Below are positions 15,574-26,440 of a stretch of 64,000 nt of DNA, in pieces; positions within the stretch are counted from its first letter, which is position 1, and each line of letters starts with the position of its first letter. The stretch covers positions 1,550,001-1,614,000 of the forward strand of contig NC_079515.1 in assembly GCF_000801105.2 (NCBI RefSeq), written 5' to 3'. The notes beneath the pieces were generated by a model. That model saw nothing but the letters and a program-made list of their open reading frames with translations. It did not search any database and was not told the origin of the DNA. The translations under genes and the position numbers were made by a program. The stretch is from Raphanus sativus (taxonomy: Eukaryota; Streptophyta; Magnoliopsida; Brassicales; Brassicaceae).

Positions 15574-18500
15574 ATGGCTTCATCGATCGTTTTCGCTGCA
15601 ACTCCAGCTACTGCTGGGTTCCTCTCCTCTGTTCCTCCTTGGAAGGCGCCTCGGAGATTTCATGTTAGGTCTTCTCTCGACGCAGACGTTTCCGACATGA
15701 GTGTTAACGGTAATAATAAAAAAAAAAAATTGAACCTTTTACTGTCTACTCTGCAGTAAAGTTGATTCCTTTGGATTTTTGGATTCTGGGTTAGTTGAAT
15801 TGAGCCTTCCTTTTTTTTCTTCTTGAGACAATCCGAAAGTTTGGATTTTTATGCGAATTTTTAGGAATTGACATGTATCTAGTTCAGTAGTCTTTACCCT
15901 CATTTCACAAACAGTCCTGATTTTTGAAGAGGATGACAATTTAATTCTCACGACTGACTACTCAGTGGCTTTGGTTTAATAGATATGTTTATATGTTGAT
16001 TCGTTTAGCGTCATTTTAGTTTATTTATTGGAAGTAATAGTGTCCGTTGAGGAAGCCAATCTCATCTCACACAACTCACTGAAACTCAAGTTTTTGATTT
16101 TTTTTTTTTTTTTGATGTTTCAATGCTTAAGGATTGAGTTTCTTTGTCGCGGTTATGATTTGGAGAATCAGTGATTTTTCAGTCTTTTTTTCTTACATTT
16201 TAAACGTTTTTGTTTATAAAATGCAGCTCCAAAGGGTCTGTTTCCTCCAGAGCCTGTACCTTACAAGGGACCGAAGCTGAAAGTAGCTATCATAGGAGCT
16301 GGACTTGCTGGCATGTCTACTGCTGTTGAGCTTCTTGATCAGGGTCACGAGGTGTTGTGTTTGTTGCATTTCTAACTCTCTTTTTTTTTACCTTTGATTT
16401 GGATATATAAATGTGTTATTGTTGCAGGTGGATATATATGATTCAAGGACTTTCATTGGTGGCAAAGTTGGTTCGTTTGTAGATAGACGAGGCAACCACA
16501 TCGAGATGGGTCTACATGTCTTCTTCGGATGCTATAACAATCTCTTCCGCTTGATGAAAAAGGTTTTCTTTTTTTTCTTTACCAAATCAGTTTTGCTTTT
16601 GATGATTGAAACTCAATACTCATTATATGATGTTTTCTTTTTTGTGGCTTAGGTGGGAGCTGATAAGAACCTTCTTGTCAAAGACCACACTCATACATTT
16701 ATAAACAAAGGCAGCGAAATTGGAGGTTCATTGTTCTTCTCTTACTTTACTCTCCTCTGTGATTTCTCAGCCTTACTGAGATGTGGTTTAACACATGTAG
16801 AGCTTGATTTTCGGTTTCCTGTTGGAGCTCCAATTCACGGTATCCGCGCCTTTTTAGTCACAAATCAACTCAAGGTATAATAATAAGTTACACTTCTCAG
16901 TTCATTTCTGTTCATAGCTAACTATCGCCTTATTCTTGTTTTGGCCGACCAGCCATATGACAAGCTGAGGAACTCACTAGCTCTTGCATTGAGCCCTGTC
17001 GTTAAAGCTCTTGTTAACCCTGATGGAGCAATGCAAGACATTCGCAACCTAGACAGCGTAAAACAATGATAGATATAGCCTCTGTTTAGTACTATTTTCA
17101 TTTCTCTAAACTTTATGAGATACTTTTTTTTTGCAGATAAGTTTCTCGGATTGGTTCCTCTCTAAAGGTGGGACGAGGGCGAGTATCCAGAGAATGTGGG
17201 ATCCTGTTGCGTATGCACTCGGTTTCATAGACTGCGATAACATGAGTGCAAGATGCATGCTTACCATATTCTCGTTATTCGCCACCAAAACAGAAGCTTC
17301 TTTGTTGCGTATGCTCAAGGGCTCCCCTGATGTTTACTTGAGTGGTCCTATCAAACAATACATCACAGATAGAGGTGGCAGGTGTGTGTCTATTATTATC
17401 TGTAACGGTGGATTCATCTCATAAGCTTATCCTGTATGTTTCTATCTTGTCTTCAAAAACAGAATCCATCTAAGGTGGGGTTGCAGGGAGATACTCTATG
17501 ACAAATCAGCAGATGGAGAAACTTATGTCACAGGACTAGCAGTTTCCAAGGTTAGACTTTGCTCCTGACATCGGATATTAACAGTCTGCGAAGATGTCTG
17601 AATACAAGCTTTTGGTATTTTTCTTTCAGGCTACGGACAAGAAGGTTGTGAAAGCTGATGTGTATGTTGCAGCATGTGATGTACCGGGGATCAAAAGGTT
17701 ACTTCCCAAAGAATGGCGAGAATCTCGTTTCTTCAACGATATATACGAACTAGAGGGAGTACCGGTCTGTACGGTGCAGCTCAGATACAATGGCTGGGTC
17801 ACTGAGTTACAAGACATTGAACTTTCAAGGTTCCATTCTTCAAAAAAGTCTTATATGTAGTTTTGATTGGTTCTTGAAGGTACTTACCAGAGAGTCTTGT
17901 CTTTTGTATTGTTGTTTATAGGCAGTTGAAACGAGCGGTTGGTTTAGATAACCTTCTCTACACTCCTGATGCTGATTTCTCATGCTTTGCGGATCTTGCG
18001 CTCGCTTCGCCTGCTGATTATTACATTGAAGGACAAGGCTCTCTGCTTCAGTAAGAAACAATAATCCTTTTTCTTTACCAAATAGCTAGGAGGTTGAACA
18101 AGAACTATGTTTCTACAGGTGCGTTTTGACGCCAGGAGATCCGTACATGAGATTAACAAACGATAAGATCATAGAGAAAGTAGCAATGCAAGTATGTATA
18201 TTCTCCAAACTCATGAGAAAACTTGTGACCAAATTGGATGTTTGTTGATTTCTCAAAATCCTTTTGTTCAGGTCACTGAGTTGTTTCCATCGTCGCGTGG
18301 TCTAGAAGTCACATGGTCATCAGTTGTCAAAATAGCTCAGTCTCTGTACCGTGAAGCACCAGGCAAAGATCCATTCAGACCTGATCAGAAGACTCCCGTA
18401 AAGAACTTCTTCCTCGCTGGTTCCTACACAAAGCAGGTAAACTTCTTTTCACATTTAAACATACTGTTCAGGCAGATACATACACAAACAAAGTCAATAA

Positions 18501-18665
18501 GTTATTATGTTTCTGGACTACTACTTGCAACAGGATTACATAGATAGTATGGAAGGAGCAACATTGGCAGGGAGACAAGCTTCGTCATACATCTGTGACG
18601 CCGGTGAAGAACTAGCTGAGCTAAACAAGAAGCTTTCTCCTTCAGATGAGCTAAGTCTTGTCTAA
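15574..18665 (+). CDS. ZDS: Zeta-carotene desaturase, chloroplastic
   Basis: Desaturates zeta-carotene through neurosporene to lycopene precursors in plastid carotenoid synthesis. Thirteen exons: 15574-15709, 16227-16351, 16428-16562, 16653-16725, 16801-16874, 16953-17057, 17137-17381, 17463-17550, 17630-17829, 17922-18050, 18119-18191, 18272-18436, 18534-18665. The sum is 1680 nt (559 aa), matching the family. A ~30-residue Ser/Arg-bearing transit peptide precedes the Rossmann FAD motif [10 protein letters not shown] (GxGxxG at 69-74), followed by [74 protein letters not shown] and the C-terminal FAD segment [18 protein letters not shown]. All introns are GT-AG. It is the only ZDS in the window. 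It converges with DRT102, with 158 bp between stop codons, so 3' UTRs may overlap. Confidence 0.96.
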
Positions 18666-18823
18666 TGATTGAATATGTAACCGTACAACAAGAAGAAACA
18701 ATGTGTAGAAAACTCTTATAGTGTTCACAAGAGAAGACATTTTGTATTATTATTATCACAACACTCTCTTGAATTCAAAGATTCTTACATTATAACACAC
18801 AAAGGATCAAACTTTCTTCAGCT

Positions 18824-19741
18824 TCAAGAAGCTTCCTCTTCGATAGCTTTCTTTGCAGTCACGAGATCTTCGTCAAGGAAGATATCCCAAAGACCATCCC
18901 AAGCGATGAAGAACTCAGTGTCTTCATGATACTTCACTCTATGAACGTCACCAGCCGGAGTGAACAGATAATCACCCTCAACGAGATCAGCTCTCTCCTT
19001 CTTACTCACATTCCACACACTCTTCTTCCCTTTAATAACCACAAGACCATGACCAAACGTGTGGTGGTGCGCCGGCTCCACACTCCCTGCTTTAAACCTC
19101 ACGATCGCAGACGTCGCCGGAGTCTCCCTCACGATCTTCATCGATCCTCCAGGCATGATCTCCACCGGAGCGAACTCTCTGTTCTTCGCCAAGCAGCAGA
19201 TCGCACAAGAAGCTGATTCCTGATCGCCGGCGGTTGGTTTTCCGATTTGACTCATCTCGGAGAGGGAGCTGTCGAGGAAGGAGGAGATCTCGGAGCTCCA
19301 CGGCTCCGATCCGGAAGCGGGGCAGGGTGATTTGAACGGAGTTCCGATCCACGCGTCGAAGATCTCCGCCGCGGTTTCCGGCGAGGTTTTCGCGCCGGAG
19401 AGCGCGAGGACGTTGCAGTCGCTGATCGATCTGGCGTTCGCGGCGTCTTCGACGGTGAGACACGTGGCGGCGTAGACTCCCGGGAACTTGTTGGCGAACA
19501 TCGCGACTCCGACGCCGGTCCCGCAGCAGACCAGGCCGCGGACTTCGGAGGAGGCGGAGGAGACGCGGCGGCCGACTTCGGATCCGGCGGAGTAGTAGGA
19601 TGAGACGCCGGTGTCTTCGACGTCTATGCCGAGGGAGCGGATGTGGGACACCATCGCGTCCTTGAGACTCGCTCCGAACGCATCAGCTCCGGTTATGATT
19701 TTTAACGGTAGATCGGTGGCGGTGGAAGTAGCTCCGGCCAT
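18824..19741 (-). CDS. DRT102: DRT102-like protein: RpiB/LacAB-fold domain fused to a cupin domain
   Basis: Single-exon ORF of 305 aa from MAGATSTAT; an upstream in-frame Met at 19795 would add 18 residues, but the family N-terminus is the downstream Met. The N-terminal ~150 residues are RpiB/LacAB-like (KIITGADAFGASLKDAM, RGLVCCGTGVGVAMFANK, GVYAATCLTVEDAANARS, NVLALSG). The C-terminal ~100 residues form a cupin (VRFKAGSVEPAHHHTFGH, LVEGDYLFTPAGDVHRVKYH). In Arabidopsis it was named for DNA-damage repair/toleration and linked to UV response; its enzymatic activity is uncertain. The ORF is GC-rich in the first half, unlike its surroundings. It lies tail to tail with ZDS and is probably intact. 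With RPI3 at the window start, it gives two unrelated ribose-phosphate-isomerase folds within 20 kb. Confidence 0.92.
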   Translation of the reverse strand: MAGATSTATDLPLKIITGADAFGASLKDAMVSHIRSLGIDVEDTGVSSYYSAGSEVGRRVSSASSEVRGLVCCGTGVGVAMFANKFPGVYAATCLTVEDAANARSISDCNVLALSGAKTSPETAAEIFDAWIGTPFKSPCPASGSEPWSSEISSFLDSSLSEMSQIGKPTAGDQESASCAICCLAKNREFAPVEIMPGGSMKIVRETPATSAIVRFKAGSVEPAHHHTFGHGLVVIKGKKSVWNVSKKERADLVEGDYLFTPAGDVHRVKYHEDTEFFIAWDGLWDIFLDEDLVTAKKAIEEEAS

Positions 19742-19869
19742 CCTCTGCTGAGAGCTTTGACGGTTACAGACTAGAGAGACTGAGCTTATCCACATTTAAC
19801 TCCTGAAATTATTTATTCAAAAATGAGTGACATATTATATAATTTATCAACATTTCACCCCTGAATTTA

Positions 19870-21075
19870 TTTATAAAAGAAAAAAGTTTCCAAGCTACAC
19901 GACATTTACACTAATATGGTGGAAACCATCCGATGTATTAAAATGTGTTAATAACTACACGAAGTTTATGTTAATACATGCCACATGTACGAGGTTTATG
20001 TTAATATGGTGCCAACATCACAATCGGGTTAAATTGATCTAAATTTAAGTTAATGAGATCAATCCGTAATTTATTAAATTTAATAAATTTAATAATTTTT
20101 TCAAAAAACTGATTTATTAAGATTAAAAAAATCTTTTTTAGCAAAAAAAAAAGATTAATAAACCTAATTGATTTTATTAATGAACTTAATAAACTTAATA
20201 ATTTATTGAATTTAATAAATTAACTAAAATTAATAATTAACTAATTTTATAAATTTAATAAATTTGTTAAACTTATAAAACTATTACACTTATCAAACTT
20301 AAAATTAATAAAACCAATAAATTTATATATTTTAATAAGTTAATTAAGTTTATTAAGTTAAGTTTTAAAATTTTATTAAGTTCAATAAATCATCAAGTTT
20401 ATTATGTTTCTAAATTTATTAATTTTAATAAATTTATGAAGTTTAATTAATTTATTATGTTTAATAAATTATTAAGTTTATTATTTTATTAAGGTTAATA
20501 AATTTATTAAGTTTAATAAGTTTAATAATTTTAATAAATAATTAAGTTTATTAAGATTATTAATTTGATTAAGTTTTATAAATTATTAAATTTTTTTAAA
20601 AAATTATGTTTATTAAATTTATTTAATTTAATAAATTGTTAATTTTATTAATTTATTTAAGTTTAATAATTTTATTAATATGTTTAATAAGTTTAATCGT
20701 TTTAATAATTAAATTTATATATTTAATTTTCATAAATTATAAATTTTATAAATTTTATGTAATTTAGTTTAATAATTTTAGTAAGATTTATAAATTTATT
20801 AAATTTGTTAAGTTTAGTAAATTATTAATTTTAATTAATTTATTAAATTTAATAAATTTATTAAATTTAATAAATTACGGATTGACCTCATTAACTTAAA
20901 TTTAGATCAATTTAATCCGACTGTGATGTTGGCACCATATTAACATAAATTTTGTACATGTGGTATGTATTAACATAAACTTCGTATAGTTATTAATATA
21001 TTTTAATACATCGGATGGTTTCCACTATATTAGTGTAAACTTCGTGTAGCTTGGAAACTTTTTTTCCATTTATAA
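19870..21075. mobile_element. Fold-back AT-rich element with ~200-bp terminal inverted repeats
   Basis: Left arm about 19870-20090 and right arm about 20865-21075 are inverted copies of high similarity; both carry TTTCCAAGCTACACGA, TGGTGCCAACATCAC and AAGTTAATGAG, or close variants. The centre is ~750 bp of TTTAATAAATTTATTAA-like sequence, itself self-complementary. Each arm contains three weak internal repeats of a CGAAGTTTATGTTAAT type. No transposase and no clear target duplication is seen. It may be a MULE-like or other fold-back MITE, and it sits between divergent DRT102 and the DUF2358 gene. Confidence 0.75.
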
Positions 21076-21269
21076 TCGATACAAGACCCCCAAATCGTAG
21101 TGGAAAAAGGTACTTCAAACTAATAAAATAAACGTTTAAGGGTACGTTTTGTAGTATCCAAAACCTTTGGGGTGGTATTTTGGAAACTTTTTAATACAAA
21201 TATATGCGGTGGAGAACTAGCGGTGTGTAGATAACTGCTGACGACGACCGTTATTATTAGAGAAAGAAA

Positions 21270-22536
21270 ATGGCGGGAGTGGCTTCCCAGATATCTATCG
21301 GCTCATCTTCGTCGACCCTGAGGGTTTAGTGGGTTGAGTTGATTCCGTTTATCATCTACAAGATTTTACGATTCATTAGCTATGTTTGATTTGCAGAGAG
21401 TTGGTTATCGGCCGGCGAAATGCTTATCTGGATCGCCGGAGAAGAGAACGCCGGCTATCTTGAAGTGGGCTGTTGGCGGAGTCACTGAAGTGCTACGGCT
21501 GTTCTCCGTAGCTTCGTCTCCTTCCTCCATTCGTACAAATAAGGATAAGTAAGCTTTCAATTAAGGTTACTCTTTATTACCCTCTGCTCTCGTGTGTTTG
21601 GTCTGAAATTATCGATTGGAACTGGCTACAGATCAGATTCCGAGGTTACTGCCCGAGATGTTGATGACGTGATGGAGGTTTTGAGATCAGATTATGGAAA
21701 TGCCTATTTCGTTACAGGTATGTGTGATTGATTCTCTGTTAATGGTAACTCAGAACACTAACTGGTGAAAGAAACTCATGTCTGAAATAATGGTAAACAG
21801 GAATCTTCACTGCTGAAATTTACTCGGATGATTGCATCTTCGAGGATCCGACGATCAGCTTCCAGGGTGAGGAAAATTACAGGACCCTCTTCATATTCTG
21901 TCTCTCTTCAATGTCAGTTAAATGATAAATTGTATCTGCTTGAACAAATGTAAGAGAAATAAAAGTGGTCTACTTTTGGGTTTTTGGCTTTTTGTAGGTA
22001 CAGAGTTGTACGAACGCAACTTGAGATTACTGGTTCCGTTCCTCGAAGATGCATCCATTGAACTGCAAAATATGGACAAGGTATATAGCCTTTTGTTAGA
22101 TCTTAGTCCCAATGTGTTGTATATAATACTCTCAATGTTCTTGAAATCGATTTAACACATTACAGAGTGAGTTGTCCCAAGGAAACTATATACGGGCGAC
22201 GTGGAAGCTAAGGTATGCTGGCTGATTAAATAGAACTTGTGAATTGCAATTTGTATTAATAGTGTTAATGTCTCTTGGAACTATGTTTCAGAACTTACTT
22301 GAAACTTCCATGGAGACCATTGATATCGATCAAGGGAAGTACGGTCTATGAACTTGATAGAGACTTCAAAGTAAGAAAATATCCAAAACTTTTACAACCT
22401 TCCAATCTATCATAAGATTCTTTTTCTCTGAACATTTGTTTTTGTGTTCAAGATTGTGAAACATGTCGAGAGCTGGAATGTCTCAGCGGTTGAAGCAATC
22501 AGGCAGATATTCACCTTCAACTCTTTTACTTCGTAG
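21270..22536 (+). CDS. DUF2358 (NTF2/SnoaL-like) protein, probably plastid-targeted
   Basis: Eight exons: 21270-21323, 21397-21548, 21632-21717, 21801-21866, 21998-22080, 22166-22212, 22292-22370, 22453-22536. The sum is 651 nt (216 aa) with all phases consistent. The N-terminal ~60 residues are Ser/Arg-rich (transit-peptide-like). The DUF2358 domain follows: DVMEVLRSDYGNAYFVTGIF, YSDDCIFEDPTISFQGTELY, LLVPFLEDASIELQNM, TWKLRTYLKLPWRPLIS and KIVKHVESWNVSAVEAI. The fold resembles NTF2-like proteins; function is unknown. Probable orthologue of At3g04890. Exon 1 is short and its donor (AGG|GTTTAG) is the least certain junction. Intact otherwise. Confidence 0.85.
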
Positions 22537-25500
22537 CTGAGAGAGTCCAAACACTAGAGATTCATGTATTTGCTTATGGTCAGATAATGACTACTATCTC
22601 TTACTATATTTGTAAATATAAATTCACCAAATTTTACATTGGTGTAAAGTTGTGCGATGCTAAAATCTGTAGTTTGTGTCATGCGTGATACAAGTGTGTA
22701 GTTTCAAATGAAAATTCAATGGCTGATACACACTTATGGAAGAAGACATGATATTTTCTGATTTTCTTGAAATTTATATAGAGATCTATGTACATTACTA
22801 TTAGTTCCTATATGAAAATGGTGCGGATATTCATTCACTGCCGATGAAACCATGCGATAGATAATCATGTTTGCGATAGGCTTTGTATTAAACAAACACA
22901 TACGGTTGGCTTGATACTCGTGGCGCATGCACTGATTTTCCCAGCGTCAAGGATTGTTACTGTTTCTATACATGTTAATTTTCTTTCCACGCTCATGCAT
23001 CAACAATATGTTTAGTTTTTATAATTGTTTACTTTCTACGGTAAGACAGAAAATTATAATGAAACACTTCAGAGATTTGTTGTTATCAACACATATCATC
23101 CTCTCTATGTTTTGGCCAACTCCACTTTTAGTTTGTTAATGAGACATATTTCGTTCAAACCAACACTTAGCTTTAGTTAATTTTATAACACAACTATAAG
23201 TTTTATTTTCTTAGAAAAAACTATATAATTCCTTAATTTTGTTCAAAGATTCTTTTCATGACCATTGAGTATATTAATTTACATGACTTTTAGAATATAC
23301 AATGAAATAGAGAGTTTGATTTGAGTCCATGCTTCTAATGTTCTATTTTTATATTGGATATATTATTCTTTTGTTTTCACACTTGAGACTTGATTATTAG
23401 ATTTTTATTATGTGAAGTTTTGCGTTTTCTAGTTTAAGAGTTATAAGATATATCACCAAATATACAGAAAAAAATACATTTAGAGGAAAACACGCGCATA
23501 ACTGGTTGAGTGAGATTAAAACACACAAGGAAAGAAATCAAATTAAAATAATGTATCCGTAACCAGCTGATGATAAGAAAATCAATCATAATTTTCATGG
23601 TTATTATATATTAGTTGTACGTTATATCAGCTAATCTATTATTTATCTCACAGTTTATAAAGAGTATCAATGATGTATAAACTACGGAGATTAGACGAAT
23701 AGTTGGGTCCATATGCATAGTTAGTTTAATGTTAAGTGAAAACGAGGCAGATACTGTCAGTCTCTTACAAAAACAATTTTGTTGTATTAATTAGTAACTA
23801 ATTCAGGTTAGGCGTTGTGAACTTGTGATTGCTTTTGGGATTACCTTACTAGTTATTTCCGTACGGACACACATGGAATCACCTGCCAGGTTAAGTAATC
23901 AAACAAGGTCCAACTAATCATTAATATTTATATTAGCTACTCCAAATAAAGGTAATAACATTATTTTTATCGGTTATTATATTCTAATAGAAATTAGTAA
24001 TTGATATTTGCAATCAACAAAGAAAAGTCGATCTGTATAATTCTTAAAAAATTAATAGCAATCACAAACTAAACTTTATGATAAAGTTTAATGCTGTGAG
24101 GAAAAGGCCAAATGGATAAGACTTGTGGTTGGTCTAATTCATTATCACAACCAAGCCTTATTTGCTTTTCTTCCTTTTTCATTTTAAAAGGCTCTGATGA
24201 TCGTGCATGTCTTTGTATTCACCCACATGCACATGTGTGTTCTTCATCTAAAATTATAGATAGCCAGCCCCCCCGATTGATCTTTTTTGGTTTATTAAAT
24301 AGATACTGTTGTTTTTGTTAATGAATAAAGTGCCACATCGGTAGTTGGAGAAATAGTTAAGTAATATATAAAGGGTTAGGGTCAATCCACTAATTGCCAA
24401 TTTGTTTTAAGTTGGAAGTCAACAATTAACCCGAATCTAACATGGTATCAGAGCAGTCGATCCTTGTGGATCAAAGTTAAATTAAAAAAGAGCCACTCGA
24501 TGTTGGACCACTCCGTGGATGGTATTCCTACAGTTGTTCACGCATGTGCGTGAGAGGGAGTGTTAATGAATAAAGTCCCACATCGATAGTTGGAGAAATA
24601 GTTAAGTAATATATAAAAGGTTATGGTCAATCCACTAATTGCCAATTGGTTTTAAGTTGGAAGTCTACAATTAACCCAAATCTAACAGTTTTTGGTGGAA
24701 GGATGTAAAAACAATGATCAAATGCATGCTTTATGATTCGACGTTCAAAATATGATACATAGACTGTTCATTCATGTTTTGAGTGATATTGCTGTGATGT
24801 AGTTGATGGCGTGTTTGCTATGATATGACTATATTTCTTTGACACGATTTTGTACCGTTTATTTCTAATTTTCTAGGCATGATAGATAATATGTACATAT
24901 GGTCAGCATATTATCACTAATTTATGTTTTAGTTGCTAAAATTAATCACTAATATATTAAGTTCAAAATAGTACAGATATAATCTAATATGAATTTTGGA
25001 CAAAACTATAAATAAGTCTGAATTTAGTTTCATCATTATTGCTCAATGTACTATTTATATATGAATTGATGTATGGTCAAGGATAGTGCGTGATAACGCA
25101 AGCAACTAAACACGTGGCCAAACTAGCCTTTGTTGCCTCCTCTGGAACATCCAGTGGACATGCTAATGTATTATCTCGCTGTCTCCAATCCCATTTTAGG
25201 TTTTAGTTTGATCTTCTTTTTTCTAAGCTTCTTATGGTGCATTAGTAGTTGTATGGCACCGTTGTTTGATATACACTATGTTTGTTTCAGTTTACTTTTT
25301 TTTTCTTAATGCAAGTGTTACAACTTAGAACCACTGCATGTAAAGTAAGGGATACTTAAAGTATGGATGGTGGATCTGGTTCAGATATATTACGTTACAG
25401 TCTTAAAATGGAATCCGATTCAAACTTGACCCAAACACTCATCACCGTTTTGAAATAATTAAAATTTCGTAAAATATAAGCGTTACGTAAACCTAAAATA

Positions 25501-26440
25501 ATACATAAAATTAATTCATTTATTCCAGTTGCTTCCGAATTAAGAACGCAAAACAAATTAGCAAAAACAATATAGAACTAATTCACTTGATATACTATAT
25601 GTATTTGGGATACCATTCCCCCACCACCGAACGTTGTAATCATACAACAATTATCATTTCATTTATATTTAATAACTATAGTAGAAATTGATGACATGTA
25701 AGCCATACATAAACAATACAATTTCAATCCGTCTGTAGTAACAATTTTCTTTTGTTCGTAGATAAAATTTTAAAGTCAGCTAGATTTAAACTTTACAAAA
25801 AGTAAGTAAAATACCCCTGATTAATTTTTTAATTATCCACAGTACCCAAACTATAGAATGGTCAGCTAGATCTCTCTCCTACGTACTACAAATGACCGTA
25901 TAAACCGTTGATAGTTGCTACTGTTGCGACTTCAATAACAGTTGACAAAAGTAAAAAAAAAAATATTTTATAACAAAAGATAAAACTGTTGATATTTTGT
26001 AGTATTAGTTTAACCCCCTTTGGACCACCGTTCCCGCAAGAAACGCACACACCGTCTTTTGTCTTTCTCTCTCACGAGGTGCTCGTAGTCCTCTGTAATA
26101 ACCCACCAAAAAAAAGAAAAAAAAATCTTCCATTGAACTATTGAAGAAAGCTTGGCCTGTCTGTCTGTCTTCTAAACTCAAATCCCTTTCTCTCACTATA
26201 GAGTATTTATTGTAATAATGAGAGTAAATACAGAAACTGTTCTTATCTACATGAGTTTCACATCTTCTCTGTTCAACTATTTCTGTCTGAAGAACAAGAT
26301 GATTATGACCAAAGTTCTATAAGAATAAACTCAAACCCACCCATATATATTATTGGTAGATCTATTCATTTATAAACTTTTTGGATTTTTTCTTTTTCTT
26401 CTTCTTCTTCTTTCTTATTTCTGATTGGGAGATAAGAGAG
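22537..26440. other. 3.9-kb intergenic region with a TRIM element; no gene recognised
   Basis: AT-rich, short ORFs only. Arabidopsis has a heavy-metal-associated (HIPP) gene between these neighbours (recalled); no HMA motif is seen. A complete TRIM lies at 24316-24687. The last ~400 bp is likely the WNK1-like promoter and 5' UTR, with CTT-rich tracts near 26395-26415. Confidence 0.5.
24316..24687 (+). mobile_element. TRIM retrotransposon (terminal-repeat retrotransposon in miniature)
   Basis: Two 127-bp LTRs (24316-24442 and 24561-24687) start with TG and end with CA and differ at about 7 positions (~94% identity). A primer-binding site TGGTATCAGAGC (24443-24454), complementary to initiator tRNA-Met, immediately follows the left LTR. 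A purine-rich tract GCGTGAGAGGGAG (24548-24560) precedes the right LTR. The internal region is only 118 bp and non-coding. The target duplication GTTTT is perfect (24311-24315 and 24688-24692). It resembles the Katydid/Br TRIM families of Brassicaceae. Confidence 0.95.

Noticed and set aside
15428..15700. 90-aa ORF overlapping the ZDS start
   Set aside because: Out-of-frame translation of the ZDS 5' UTR and exon 1.
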